Below, piece by piece: positions 14,017 through 22,100 of a stretch of DNA of 44,756 nt. The DNA comes from a virus. How positions within the stretch are numbered: the stretch's first letter is position 1; each line of letters starts with the position of its first letter. A program made the position numbers and the translations under genes. The notes beneath the pieces are model-generated. The model was not told where the DNA came from. It did no database searches and saw only the letters and a program-made list of their open reading frames with translations. Location of the stretch: the IMG/VR virus record IMGVR_UViG_3300023179_008461, positions 1 to 44,756 of that record, one strand, 5' to 3'.

Positions 14017-14768
14017 TCTTCGAATACTTGTCTAACAGCATCCCAATTCCTAGTAGGATTGCTGCTAGTCATCTGTTCCCTTTCTTCTTCTGTCCATTCG
14101 TAGAAACGGATTAGATTGTAGTTTCTTTCAAAGATCGCCGCATTTTCGGTGTTAGCCAGAAACTCTTCAAGAAGAATGTGATCAGCAGCAATTTTTGCTG
14201 CTTTCTTATCTCCGATTCCGGGAATACCTGGTATGTTGTCAGAAGAATCTCCTCTCAAAGACTTCCATGTACAATAGTCATAGTCGAGAGGTCTCTCCAC
14301 AAACTGGTCTGTAACGGGGTTATAGAGGCGAAAACCGGGGCGCTCGCCCACCAGTTGGATGAAGTCGGAGTCAGACGACACGAGGACCCAGTCGATGGCA
14401 GTCGAAGAACGGCGTACGAGGTTAGCCAGGGTGTCGTCACACTCGAAGTTGGGATGACGGACAACAGACACTGGGAAGTGCTTGGTGAGGAGGTCGACGA
14501 TGACGTTCTTCTGTGCGAAGAACTTCGCCAGCTCAGGCGCGCGGGGATCATCCGCTTCCACCTTACGGTTGGCCTTGTACTCACCCATCGCTTCGTAACG
14601 ATGGACAGGCTTGCCTTCGAGGCCCACATAGATCCGTGTGGGCTTGAACTGCTCGACAAGCGCCTTGAACTGGCGGAAGAAGTTGAAGACCACGGGTGCA
14701 GGGCCCATTGTGAAGCCGCTGCGAGCACGGTGGGCGGCATTCATGAAGTCGATGGCGAGAATGGTCAT
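13947..14768 (-). CDS. FEN/RNase H-type 5'-3' exonuclease with replaced C terminus
   Basis: A 273-residue member of the 5' nuclease family (T4 RNase H, T5 flap nuclease), which removes RNA primers and flaps. Metal ligands are Asp7, ECDD (109-112), SSDSD (131-135) and GDSSDNIPG (173-181), and the DNA-binding H3TH is IPGIGDKKAAKI. YEAMGEYKANRK (58-69) matches the helical arch base. The last 23 or so codons lie antisense to the inserted nuclease gene, while the older tail survives beyond that gene. The protein is full length and should be active. Confidence 0.9.
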   Translation of the reverse strand: MTILAIDFMNAAHRARSGFTMGPAPVVFNFFRQFKALVEQFKPTRIYVGLEGKPVHRYEAMGEYKANRKVEADDPRAPELAKFFAQKNVIVDLLTKHFPVSVVRHPNFECDDTLANLVRRSSTAIDWVLVSSDSDFIQLVGERPGFRLYNPVTDQFVERPLDYDYCTWKSLRGDSSDNIPGIPGIGDKKAAKIAADHILLEEFLANTENAAIFERNYNLIRFYEWTEEEREQMTSSNPTRNWDAVRQVFEDYGFKSITRSWDKFISTFDPLFG

Positions 14769-14772
14769 GATC

Positions 14773-15291
14773 TTATCCTACCTCTTCGGGTCCCAAGCTT
14801 ACACTGTTCTGCGACTCGCAGTAAATGATTGCCACGTACTGCGGTGCAAGTGACGTGGGTAAGTACACCGAGCCGCCCGCCTCTTCGATCTTCTTGATGA
14901 AGTCACGCAGTGTGGTGCCGGCGGGGATGGGTCGAATGGCTTCGTGCTCGTTCCACCGATGTGCCATCAGCCACGCACAGTTGCCGGCGTTGATGGCCTG
15001 CACGGAGTACGGTGAGTTAGCATAGTCAGTGCAGGGTGTGGCATGCAGAGATTGCCATGCCACCTTGACGAGTTTGTGTTCCACACGAGTTTGCTCCACA
15101 CCCTTCTTCGCCTTCGGCGGATCGTAGTGCGTATCGTAGGGTTCACCGGCGTTGTGTTCGTAGGGTGAGTCGTCCCAGTCGTCACCCCACTGACGGTCCA
15201 ACGGAATCGATGTGAACCAGGCAAAGTTGTCTCTGCTGTCCACGTAGCACAGCCGAAACTTGAACGGGTCTGTCTCGATGTAGTCAGGCAT
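14773..15291 (-). CDS. Conserved large-phage protein of unknown function (172 aa)
   Basis: Starts MPDYIETDPFKFRLCYVD with the ATG overlapping the upstream stop by eight bases. A segment recalling proteins found in many large phages is FAWFTSIPLDRQWGDDW, followed by SPYEHNAGEPYD. The second half has AGTTLRDFIKKIEEAGG and ends in a beta-like PQYVAIIYCES stretch. It lies between the exonuclease and the PolX-like gene. No catalytic motif is evident. Confidence 0.7.
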   Translation of the reverse strand: MPDYIETDPFKFRLCYVDSRDNFAWFTSIPLDRQWGDDWDDSPYEHNAGEPYDTHYDPPKAKKGVEQTRVEHKLVKVAWQSLHATPCTDYANSPYSVQAINAGNCAWLMAHRWNEHEAIRPIPAGTTLRDFIKKIEEAGGSVYLPTSLAPQYVAIIYCESQNSVSLGPEEVG

Positions 15292-15472
15292 CTTCTTTCC
15301 CTGCCTCGTCGAAGTCAAACATCTCACAGATTGAGTTCATCACTGCTTGGTACAGCTCCGTCTTGAGGTAGTCCTCTGCCGGGGTGTCGGTGTGCTTGTG
15401 GGCCCGTGTGTATCCGTATGCGATTCCCTCTTCGACCGCACGGGCCAAGACTTCGTAGGTCTTCACTCTCAT
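15284..15472 (-). CDS. Small helical hypothetical protein (62 aa)
   Basis: A 62-residue protein (MRVKTYEVLARAVEEGIAYG...) likely to be all helical, ending FDEAGKEDA. Its ATG overlaps the PolX-like stop (ATGA), and its stop overlaps the next gene, so it is translated as part of this operon. No family recognised. Confidence 0.6.
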   Translation of the reverse strand: MRVKTYEVLARAVEEGIAYGYTRAHKHTDTPAEDYLKTELYQAVMNSICEMFDFDEAGKEDA

Positions 15473-16053
15473 GAGCCCCTCACATACTTCTTGATAATCT
15501 TGTGATCAGCACGGAGCTCGGGAGGGACGAAGTCCATCTCCAGGAGGTCGAAGAAGTCCTGCTCCTCGGGGACGGCGAGCTGCGTGCCATCGGGCATCGT
15601 GGGCATCGCATCGGTCATGCGGCCGCCGCCGGACAGCTTCTTCCAGCGAGAGAAGATGCGTGGGATGAACCCGTTGAAGGTGTTGCCGTCGGGCCCCACG
15701 CCGCTGCCCGTACGCATCATGAAGAGGCCGCCCCAGTTGTCGGGATTCGCGAGGAAGAGATCGAGGTTCATGCCCTCGTCCAAGCGGACTCGGATGTACC
15801 GGGCACCAGGTTTCGGTGACCACGGAATGACACCAGGAACTCCGGGTTTAATCGTCTGACCAACTTCCTGTAGGAGTTTGACGAGTTTATTCTCGTCAGC
15901 CACGATGCCGACGAGCTCGATGTCGCCGACCACCGGTTTCTGACGTCGGACTGAGCCGGCGACTTGCACTCGGTGCATCGCAGGGCTGATGAGCTTGGAG
16001 ATGCTGTCAGCAAGTCGACTTGCTGTTGCGAGTTCGATCTTTCCGATTCCCAT
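15469..16053 (-). CDS. PolX-like (DNA polymerase beta fold) nucleotidyltransferase
   Basis: A 194-residue protein holding the palm of the polymerase beta family. VAGSVRRQKPVVGDIELV (31-48) is the GS...GDxD motif, with Asp44 and Glu46 where two Asp are usual. NLDLFLA (96-102) gives the third carboxylate, Asp98. NPDNWGGLFMMRTGS (103-117) matches the primer-gripping thumb entry. The N-terminal dRP-lyase and fingers domains are much reduced. It could fill short gaps after base excision; a tRNA-type or other transferase role cannot be excluded. The Asp-to-Glu change is conservative. Confidence 0.8.
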   Translation of the reverse strand: MGIGKIELATASRLADSISKLISPAMHRVQVAGSVRRQKPVVGDIELVGIVADENKLVKLLQEVGQTIKPGVPGVIPWSPKPGARYIRVRLDEGMNLDLFLANPDNWGGLFMMRTGSGVGPDGNTFNGFIPRIFSRWKKLSGGGRMTDAMPTMPDGTQLAVPEEQDFFDLLEMDFVPPELRADHKIIKKYVRGS

Positions 16054-16072
16054 GGTCTTAATCTAACTCAGT

Positions 16073-16465
16073 CTAGACAGACTTTGCATTGCGACGTGAC
16101 TTGAGTTCTGCAAGTCTCTGCTGAAGTCGAACCTCTTCTGCATTAATCTCACACATCTCCCAGGATTCGAGAAGTTCTGATGTGAACCAGCTGTCGACCG
16201 GTCCGTGGGTCTTCTGAAACGTGGCCATGGCAGCGGACCAGTATGCCGACCAGTGCGTCCGGTTGTCTTTGCATCTCAGCAGCCATGCTACACCGTCATA
16301 GCGCCCCCTGTCGTAGAGCTCACGCATGACGTCACCCATCAGCATGTTGATCTTGCCGCTGCGTCGGATGAACTCTACGTCACGCAGCTCTTCAAAAGTG
16401 GGAGCCGCCTGCATGTAGCTGTCCCACTTTTTCACCTTCTCTTCTACTGTCTCGTGGGTCTCCAT
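16073..16465 (-). CDS. Hypothetical protein with RSGKxNM motif (130 aa)
   Basis: Contains FIRRSGKINMLMGDVMREL (33-51) and WLLRCKDNRTHW. This pattern recalls a family of short phage proteins of unknown function (DUF5049-like). The C terminus is a charged helix (EEVRLQQRLAELKSRRNAK). It lies in the PolX operon, 19 bases upstream of that start. Function unknown. Confidence 0.6.
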   Translation of the reverse strand: METHETVEEKVKKWDSYMQAAPTFEELRDVEFIRRSGKINMLMGDVMRELYDRGRYDGVAWLLRCKDNRTHWSAYWSAAMATFQKTHGPVDSWFTSELLESWEMCEINAEEVRLQQRLAELKSRRNAKSV

Positions 16466-16497
16466 GGATCTATGTTACCACGGAGACGCGCCACTTT

Positions 16498-17007
16498 TCA
16501 CATGTTGACGTAGCTCTTCAATTTGACGTCCACTGTGCCGTTGCCCAGGTTGTCGGGATTGAAGTCGACGTCCTCGTCCTCGTCAAAGGGATTCGGGAAC
16601 ACAAGATACGTGACTGGTGGCGATTCTGCCGCAGCGAGAGAAACTGCGATTATGCCAGACACTGGAGAATTGGATATGATCAGCCGTTGCTCCTTGCCGT
16701 CGTCGAAGCGGTGTGGCACGTAAGAAGACATCTCCTCTGTATCGTCGGACTCAATGCGAAGGGAATTTCCGCTCTGGTCTCCCGACTGAGGATTCCAGTA
16801 CGCATCGACGACAACTCTCACTTCTTTGCCACTTTCACCCTTCAGGGTGACGAAGAAGCCGTCGGGACCTTGCCCCTCAGAGTCCTCTGCTGTGCCACCA
16901 GACATCTTGAACGTGTACTCGACAGACCACGGACGTTCCTTTAGTATTCTATTTTTGTCGAGAGACTCACGTACGAGGTCTCTGAGTGCGCGGCTTGTAA
17001 TCTTCAT
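16498..17007 (-). CDS. Putative virion protein with N-terminal tag (169 aa)
   Basis: The start at 17007 gives MKITSRALRDLVRESLDKN, the shared tag with a VRE site. A beta-rich body follows (WSVEYTFKMSGG, FVTLKGESGKEVRVVVDAYW, QRLIISNSPVSGIIAVSL) with an acidic stretch DEDEDVDFNPD. AATATTTA ends six bases before the ATG, with no Shine-Dalgarno. A longer frame would begin upstream of the promoter and is rejected. Probably a late structural protein. Confidence 0.62.
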   Translation of the reverse strand: MKITSRALRDLVRESLDKNRILKERPWSVEYTFKMSGGTAEDSEGQGPDGFFVTLKGESGKEVRVVVDAYWNPQSGDQSGNSLRIESDDTEEMSSYVPHRFDDGKEQRLIISNSPVSGIIAVSLAAAESPPVTYLVFPNPFDEDEDVDFNPDNLGNGTVDVKLKSYVNM

Positions 17008-17013
17008 AGCGTG

Positions 17014-17021
17014 TAAATATT
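17014..17021 (-). promoter_or_regulatory. Late-promoter-like octamer AATATTTA, 6 nt before ATG
   Basis: AATATTTA, then CACGCT, then the ATG at 17007. The CAC after the octamer is shared with the start at 9919. Confidence 0.5.
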
Positions 17022-17062
17022 CAAATTTCATCGAAATCTTCGAAAGATTTCGCCTAAGAAGT

Positions 17063-17314
17063 CTAAGCGACTAGTCTGACAGTGATACCGTCTGGAAGAC
17101 GTAAGAATGCCCACTCTGATGAGAAAGGTATGTCATGCCACTCACCTGTCACCTTGTTCCAGATGAGACGGTCTCCAAAATGTGGATTGCATACCACATC
17201 GTATCTGTTTTCCTGTGAGTCAGTGAAGACTACGCCGAAGTAGTGGGGTGAAGAATCGTAGCGCTCCACACGAAAGGAAGGGTCGACTTTGAACTCGAAT
17301 CTACCGACGTTCAT
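17063..17314 (-). CDS. Small hypothetical protein (83 aa)
   Basis: An 83-residue, beta-rich protein with two similar strand pairs (YFGVVFTDSQENRYDVVC, IPFSSEWAFLRLPDG), ending in ITVRLVA. It belongs to the minus-strand run of small structural-type genes. No motif recognised. Confidence 0.55.
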   Translation of the reverse strand: MNVGRFEFKVDPSFRVERYDSSPHYFGVVFTDSQENRYDVVCNPHFGDRLIWNKVTGEWHDIPFSSEWAFLRLPDGITVRLVA

Positions 17315-17327
17315 AGAGCGCTACGTA

Positions 17328-17762
17328 TCAGCCTGCATTCACCTTGGGCATCTTCACTTTTACAACAGTTCCGTCAGGTAGCATCACAGTGGGTTCTTCG
17401 TCTTCATCTTCTGTGGCTGGTAAGCTTAGAGGCTCAGGTAACTCCTGAACTCTAGGCGGTTCTGCCTCGGAGACTCCGTACCACTGTTTCGCCTTCTCCA
17501 CAGCGACATCGACCATTTTTCCAATCTGAGCCGTTGCCCTCTTGGATAGAGTGACACGAGCTTTCTCTGCTGTGTCGAATATCTCACCGTCAACCTGATC
17601 GAGCATGACTGTCGTAGAAGAATCAGATCCACCCTGTAGAACGAATCTGACTTCCTCGCCCTTCAGCGTCTTCTTAGTGATCACCTCGACGACACGCATC
17701 GGGTAGATCTGATTCTTCTTGTTGAGAACAACGAAAAGTACTTGTCCAATAGAATACTGCAT
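17328..17762 (-). CDS. Conserved T4-like phage protein with SH3-like N terminus
   Basis: MQYSIGQVLFVVLNKKNQ, then IYPMRVVEVITKKTLKGEE, is a pattern I recognise from a protein found in many T4-like and marine myoviruses. The N-terminal 65 residues look like a small barrel. A helical middle (AEKARVTLSKRATAQIGKMV) and an acidic tail with DEDEEP follow. A good ribosome site, GAGGAG, lies before the ATG. It abuts the next gene with a one-base gap. Function unknown. Confidence 0.65.
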   Translation of the reverse strand: MQYSIGQVLFVVLNKKNQIYPMRVVEVITKKTLKGEEVRFVLQGGSDSSTTVMLDQVDGEIFDTAEKARVTLSKRATAQIGKMVDVAVEKAKQWYGVSEAEPPRVQELPEPLSLPATEDEDEEPTVMLPDGTVVKVKMPKVNAG

Positions 17763-17763
17763 G

Positions 17764-18105
17764 TCACTCCTCTTCGTCTGACTCTACTTCTTCAGACTGT
17801 TCGTCTGGTAGCTCTGATGCGACTCTGAAGACAGAGATGGCAGGAGTTCCTGCAGGTGCAACAACGAAGTCGTCACATTCTTCACCTACGGGTACTCTAG
17901 CCGATAAGCAGACTTCCATGATCTTCTTCCAAAGAATCTTCTCTACGAGAGGTCGACCCTCTGACTCTGCTAGCGCTTCACTCAACGTCTTGTCCATGCC
18001 AGGCGGCAGAAGGACGCCAAATAGGTCACGAAGGTGTGCAAGCTCAATCTTCGTTAATCGAAGTGTGTGAAACTTTCGCTTCGTGAGACAGCGTTCCTTG
18101 CTCAT
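17764..18105 (-). CDS. Hypothetical acidic-tailed protein (113 aa)
   Basis: A basic N terminus (MSKERCLTKRKFHTLRLTK), a helical centre and an acidic C terminus (EEVESDEEE). The ATG overlaps the stop of the DsbA/GapR-like gene (ATGA), suggesting co-expression and perhaps a partner role. No domain recognised. Confidence 0.58.
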   Translation of the reverse strand: MSKERCLTKRKFHTLRLTKIELAHLRDLFGVLLPPGMDKTLSEALAESEGRPLVEKILWKKIMEVCLSARVPVGEECDDFVVAPAGTPAISVFRVASELPDEQSEEVESDEEE

Positions 18106-18395
18106 TCGCTCACCGTGGGATCGAGCGCCTCCATAAAGAGGTCAAAAGTGTCACGGTGGTCGACGCCCTGCTGTATCTTCACGACCTTCAGCGCTGCTTG
18201 CAGAGTCTTCATATCGAGCTTGTCAGCATACTCTTCACAGACTTCCTTACGATCTTGCTTCAGGAGCTCGACCTCGTTGTCGATGTTGGTGATCCTCTCG
18301 ACAAACTCCTTGACAGTCGCACGAAGAGAGTTGATCTCATCTGGCTGCATCGTCGCGACGTTGTACTGCTTCGGTGGTGTCTTCTTCTTTGCCAT
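18102..18395 (-). CDS. GapR/T4 DsbA-like DNA-binding protein (97 aa)
   Basis: A small helical protein whose layout matches the GapR (DUF2312) and T4 DsbA type: a long helix (LRATVKEFVERITNIDNEVE), a second helix with KQDRKEVCEEYADKL, then DMKTLQAALKVVKIQ and a final FDLFMEAL. T4 DsbA binds double-stranded DNA at late promoters, and GapR binds overtwisted DNA. Given the late promoters here, a transcription or DNA-topology role is plausible. The assignment rests on pattern, not on a search. Confidence 0.55.
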   Translation of the reverse strand: MAKKKTPPKQYNVATMQPDEINSLRATVKEFVERITNIDNEVELLKQDRKEVCEEYADKLDMKTLQAALKVVKIQQGVDHRDTFDLFMEALDPTVSE

Positions 18396-18426
18396 GACAC
18401 CAATCTACAACACGTAGATGCGGTGT

Positions 18427-19533
18427 TCACATCGACTTGATCTTGATGATCGCTGCCTTGTAGTCCTTGACGTATTGAGCCTCATCTGGGACTCCGCCCT
18501 CTTTCGCCTTCTTGACCTGTCCCTCAAGGCTCTTTACATAGAACTCTTTCATGGACTTGCGCACTGTGTCGAGAAGTAGCTTGTCGGCCTTCTGCTTCTC
18601 TTGCGGTGGGAGTTGTTTAAGTTTCTCGACCTCAGGAATCTTCTTCTTAGTCATCTTCTCGACTTCTTCAATCGTTTTTGACTTCTTGAGGACAGTCTCG
18701 GCGTCGGCGACAACTTTTTCTAGAGACGCCCTATAGATGTCAGTGGCCTCTTTGGCCATCTCCTTCGCTTTAGGTGACTCTGCAACTTTTTGAATGACCT
18801 TCTTGTTCGTGAGGATGTCCTTGATCGTCAGCTTCTTACCCTTCTTGACACCCTCTTCTCCGTCGTCTTCACGAAGCTGAGACTCTCCCCATCTGTCTTT
18901 AGGTTCTCTGCCGCCCGACGTCCTAGGGCCGCCTGGGTTGTCATCGCCCATCATGAACCTGTCAGACTTCTTAGCAGCGGCAACAAGCTTGTCAACAATC
19001 TTATCAGAGAGACCACCGCTTATCGAAGACATCATCTCTTTGGTTGCCTTCGGTGTAGCTTTCGCACCGTAGTAACCCATGACAAGTGCCGGCTGGGCCA
19101 TGAAAGCAAGCATCGCGGCGTCGCCCGTCGCGAGACTGCTGTCTATCCTGTCAGTGACTTCTTTATACTCACCACGAATCTTATCGACGTCCTCCTTCTC
19201 TTTGTCGAAGGTGCTGGCGTACTTCACGCTCAAGCCAGGAATAAGTGTCGATGCTATCGTTCCAAAGCTTACTTCGAGTACAGTCTGCGCTTTACGAGAC
19301 AGCTCCTTTGTGACGCCTTTTGCAGTCCTGAAGACGTCTAGAAACGGTGTGATAAAAGCATCCTTGAGATCGTCTGCAGATCCGTAGGAGACACCGTAGG
19401 GACTCTCGAGCGCTGAGGAAGTCGCGAGGTCACCGTAACCTCCATAGTCGCCGGCGCCGTAGCCGCCTTCGTCTTCGTTCAAGACAGTCTGTACGTACTC
19501 TCTCAAGAGTCTTTCTGTGGTTCTCTGGCGCAT
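18427..19533 (-). CDS. Large tagged, helical virion-type protein (368 aa)
   Basis: Begins MRQRTTERLLREYVQTVLNE, the clearest tag in the window, with an LNE site. A Gly/Tyr-rich linker (YGAGDYGGYGD) and a long helical body follow, with a hydrophobic patch AMLAFMAQPALVMGYYGA near residues 140-157. An internal basic segment is GVKKGKKLTIKD, and the C terminus is a charged coiled coil. TATATTTA lies eight bases before the ATG, and no Shine-Dalgarno is seen. It could be an internal head protein, perhaps cleaved after the tag. No enzyme motif. Confidence 0.62.
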   Translation of the reverse strand: MRQRTTERLLREYVQTVLNEDEGGYGAGDYGGYGDLATSSALESPYGVSYGSADDLKDAFITPFLDVFRTAKGVTKELSRKAQTVLEVSFGTIASTLIPGLSVKYASTFDKEKEDVDKIRGEYKEVTDRIDSSLATGDAAMLAFMAQPALVMGYYGAKATPKATKEMMSSISGGLSDKIVDKLVAAAKKSDRFMMGDDNPGGPRTSGGREPKDRWGESQLREDDGEEGVKKGKKLTIKDILTNKKVIQKVAESPKAKEMAKEATDIYRASLEKVVADAETVLKKSKTIEEVEKMTKKKIPEVEKLKQLPPQEKQKADKLLLDTVRKSMKEFYVKSLEGQVKKAKEGGVPDEAQYVKDYKAAIIKIKSM

Positions 19534-19541
19534 TGTGTTTC

Positions 19542-19549
19542 TAAATATA
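19542..19549 (-). promoter_or_regulatory. Late-promoter-like octamer TATATTTA, 8 nt before ATG
   Basis: TATATTTA, then GAAACACA, then the ATG at 19533. It lies between the tagged protein and the GIY-YIG gene. Confidence 0.5.
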
Positions 19550-19568
19550 CGAAATCATCGTATGATTG

Positions 19569-20453
19569 TCAAAGATATCTCCAAAGAAATCCACCAGCAT
19601 GCTTTAGCACACCCCTCAAACACGACATCAAGCTCGATTTAGGAGTCGAAGTCTTTCTAGATGCATCGCATATGGAGAGAAATACGTTTATCACCTCACC
19701 TGTCGTCATGTCGATTTGTTGAACTTTCTTGTTCCCTTTCTTGCCTGATAACAACAGTCTTATTTCTGCTTCTGCATGCTTCTTACGTGTCGCTTCTTCT
19801 TGCCACGACTTTTTGATACCTTCGCTACGTTTTTCTATGAAGGCGGGATCAGACATCTTCAATGCTATCTTTTCTTTGACAACGGACGATTGCATCGCTT
19901 CTCTCGTCCGTAGCGAAACTTTCTCTTTCATTCCGGCTTGAGACATGATGGAATGCGTAACTTCTGCGCGAAGTTGTCGACGCTCAGGATTCATTTCCCA
20001 AAATCTCTTTTGGGCTTCGCTATTTCTCTTGCGAGCTTCAGGCCTATTCATGGCTTCGCGGTGCGCTCGTCGGCCGGCTTCTGTTCGTTTAATGCCTTCT
20101 CCGCCCTTCGTTTCGTTGTAACCATTTTCGTCGACAGTTGAGCAATAAGTTTTTATCCAATGCTGTTCTCTAGCTAGTGCGTCATCCAACGAAGTGCACA
20201 CTTCCAACAACATGTGATCAAACGCATCGTGTCCGTACTTTCTAATCGCACGTTGAAATGCCCATCGTGCTCCTTTCTTGGCGGAGTATACGTGTGATTT
20301 CCATCTTGTCATCAGCAGTTTGTTGGCATAGGAACTAATTTGCTCAGGAGACATGCTTTCGAAAATGCAGGCTTCGAGCTTCGAAGTCCTCGGTGTAAAG
20401 CCAACATAAGACTTTTGATTTTCACGATTCACGTGTCTATAGACGATCCACAT
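19569..20453 (-). CDS. GIY-YIG homing endonuclease with NUMOD1-type end
   Basis: A 294-residue free-standing homing nuclease. The GIY-YIG core begins VYRHVNRENQKSYVGF (4-19), followed by the Arg helix (MTRWKSHVYSA) and KGARWAFQRAIRKYG. A long basic middle (AHREAMNRPEARKRNSEA) is typical of nuclease-associated modules, and the C terminus (VQQIDMTTGEVINVF, then SSLMSCLRGVLKHAGGFLW) resembles the NUMOD1 helix-turn-helix DNA-binding repeat. It sits in the gap between the divergent NMN-transferase-like gene and the tagged protein, which is typical for such elements. Its start is one base from the divergent gene's region. Confidence 0.85.
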   Translation of the reverse strand: MWIVYRHVNRENQKSYVGFTPRTSKLEACIFESMSPEQISSYANKLLMTRWKSHVYSAKKGARWAFQRAIRKYGHDAFDHMLLEVCTSLDDALAREQHWIKTYCSTVDENGYNETKGGEGIKRTEAGRRAHREAMNRPEARKRNSEAQKRFWEMNPERRQLRAEVTHSIMSQAGMKEKVSLRTREAMQSSVVKEKIALKMSDPAFIEKRSEGIKKSWQEEATRKKHAEAEIRLLLSGKKGNKKVQQIDMTTGEVINVFLSICDASRKTSTPKSSLMSCLRGVLKHAGGFLWRYL

Positions 20454-20456
20454 AAT

Positions 20457-20464
20457 GATATGTA
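20457..20464 (+). promoter_or_regulatory. Late-type octamer GATATGTA, 5 nt before ATG
   Basis: GATATGTA, then TTCAC, then the ATG at 20470. The same octamer with the same five-base spacing precedes the homing endonuclease start at 23129 on the other strand. Confidence 0.45.
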
Positions 20465-20469
20465 TTCAC

Positions 20470-21057
20470 ATGAAAATTGGTTTGCTACCACTTAGCGGAA
20501 AACCTGTACATGCAGGCCATTGGGGATTGATTGAGATTGCCGCCCGTGAGAACGATGAAGTCCACCTGTTCGTCTCAACAACAGACAGACGACGTAAGGG
20601 TGAGATGCCGATCTTAGGCTCTGACATGAAGAAGATATGGGATCTGTACCTTGAGCCGGCACTTCCTAGTAACGTTGTTGTGACATACGGCGGATCACCA
20701 GTACAACATGTCTATGAAGACCTCGAGGCAGCCGAAGAGTCAGGTAGTGACGACGTCTTTCAGATCTACTCTGACAAAGAAGACATCCTCAAGTACACAG
20801 ATGCTGCGCTGAAGAAGTCTGCACCTTTCCTCTTCTCGAACGGACAGATTCAGCGTCGGGGCGTCGACAGGAGCGAGACGGTGAATATCAGCGGCACCAA
20901 GATGAGACAGCTGCTATCTGCAGGTGATGTAGAAGCGTTCTCGTCTATGTTGCCGCCGACTGCTCAGAGAAATGCTCAAGAGATCATCAACATCCTAACG
21001 AGAAAATCGATAGGTGAAGTACTCTTGAGAGCGTACGTGTGTGAAATTCTCTTTTAG
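20470..21057 (+). CDS. NMN/pantetheine-phosphate-type adenylyltransferase
   Basis: A 195-residue member of the HIGH-motif nucleotidyltransferases. GLLPLSGKPVHAGHWG (4-19) holds the HxGH signature and NISGTKMRQLL (139-149) is the ISGTxxR motif. NMN adenylyltransferase (NAD synthesis or salvage) is the likeliest activity; pantetheine-phosphate transferase is an alternative. The last 15 residues, ending VLLRAYVCEILF, resemble the N-terminal tag found on many virion-type proteins here, but placed at the C terminus. It is alone on the plus strand and its stop overlaps the convergent tagged gene. The ATG at 20470 is preferred because of the octamer. Confidence 0.8.
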   Translation: MKIGLLPLSGKPVHAGHWGLIEIAARENDEVHLFVSTTDRRRKGEMPILGSDMKKIWDLYLEPALPSNVVVTYGGSPVQHVYEDLEAAEESGSDDVFQIYSDKEDILKYTDAALKKSAPFLFSNGQIQRRGVDRSETVNISGTKMRQLLSAGDVEAFSSMLPPTAQRNAQEIINILTRKSIGEVLLRAYVCEILF

Positions 21058-22076
21058 CTTTTGATTGGTGTATCCAAATCCTTGCCGACCTTTAGCTGCG
21101 GCGGATGTCCTGTTCCGTCCGTCCTAAACTCGACTTCAAAGTACTCTTTGTTGCTTTTTGCGTCAATGACCTTATAGAAGATTGTCGTCTCTTTGCTGTT
21201 TGGAATTACCACTAGGTCATCGACGTTCAGACCGTATTGATGCACGAACAAGTTAACACCCTTGCCTGCGGTAAAGTACTTAAAGTACAGAGCAGGACGT
21301 CCCGTCCCCGCGAGAATTTTATTGCGAATATCTTCGATGATAGCATCTTCCATGCCTAGCTCTGTACATTTGGCAAGAAAAAGCTCCCTGTTTCCGCCGT
21401 TCTTCTTGGTGTTTGTAAAGAATGTACGATAAGAGTCTCTTGACTCTTGAAACTCATTGTAGAGCTTTTCTGCTCTCTTGAGTTCAGCACCTTTCATCTT
21501 TGATTTACCTTTTAGTGCTGTTGGGCTTCGAAGATTACCTTCATCGTCCATGAAGCCTACACCTCTTCTTTTTAGGTTACGTGAAAGAGAAGCAACTACG
21601 CTGTAGAAAACGTCTGAGACTTTGTCGCCTGGTGTTGCTTTTCCCTCGGCGCCCATCTTCGCCTTTTGAAATCCTGCAAGACGTTTCGCGTCATTAAACT
21701 TGACGTGTATGTCCGCATCTTCAGTAGGAACGTCAACAAGGGCTGTTGTAGAAGCTTGATCGGGTGCATGCTGTGGAGTCAGATCGTATTTTGCTGCGTA
21801 CTTTGCTACATTCGAAGCTGCTGCCTGAAGCATGCTTTGATATAGTCTTTTAAACTCTCTCTGTTCAGGCTTAGCGGCTGCTGTGTAGACTGTAATGAGC
21901 CTCTTGTCATTTATTGCTCCTGCGAAACCATTAGATCCTCCTACAGCTTCCCACGTTGCCCATTCAGCAGCGTATCCCAGATTTTTGTCTGAGAGCAAGG
22001 AAGACTGTCCTGTAACAGGAACTTTCGACAATTCGCTGATAACGGTTTTGACGTATTCATTTAGTAGTTCGCTCAT
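21054..22076 (-). CDS. Tagged virion-type protein (340 aa)
   Basis: Begins MSELLNEYVKTVISELSK, the shared tag with an ISE site. The body is mixed helix and strand, with DADIHVKFNDAKRLAGFQKAK near residues 119-139 and a C-terminal beta region (LVVIPNSKETTIFYKVID). The D...K pattern recalls nuclease folds, but no complete catalytic set is visible. AAGGGA gives a ribosome site, and ACTATTTA lies 25 bases upstream of the start. It overlaps the end of the convergent transferase gene by four bases. Confidence 0.6.
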   Translation of the reverse strand: MSELLNEYVKTVISELSKVPVTGQSSLLSDKNLGYAAEWATWEAVGGSNGFAGAINDKRLITVYTAAAKPEQREFKRLYQSMLQAAASNVAKYAAKYDLTPQHAPDQASTTALVDVPTEDADIHVKFNDAKRLAGFQKAKMGAEGKATPGDKVSDVFYSVVASLSRNLKRRGVGFMDDEGNLRSPTALKGKSKMKGAELKRAEKLYNEFQESRDSYRTFFTNTKKNGGNRELFLAKCTELGMEDAIIEDIRNKILAGTGRPALYFKYFTAGKGVNLFVHQYGLNVDDLVVIPNSKETTIFYKVIDAKSNKEYFEVEFRTDGTGHPPQLKVGKDLDTPIKS

Positions 22077-22100
22077 AGCTTAGTTCCCTTGCGTCCGTAC

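Noticed and set aside
14178-14828. 216-codon plus-strand frame opposite the exonuclease gene
   Set aside because: The minus strand encodes a complete FEN-type nuclease with all metal ligands. The plus-strand frame has no motif and no promoter.
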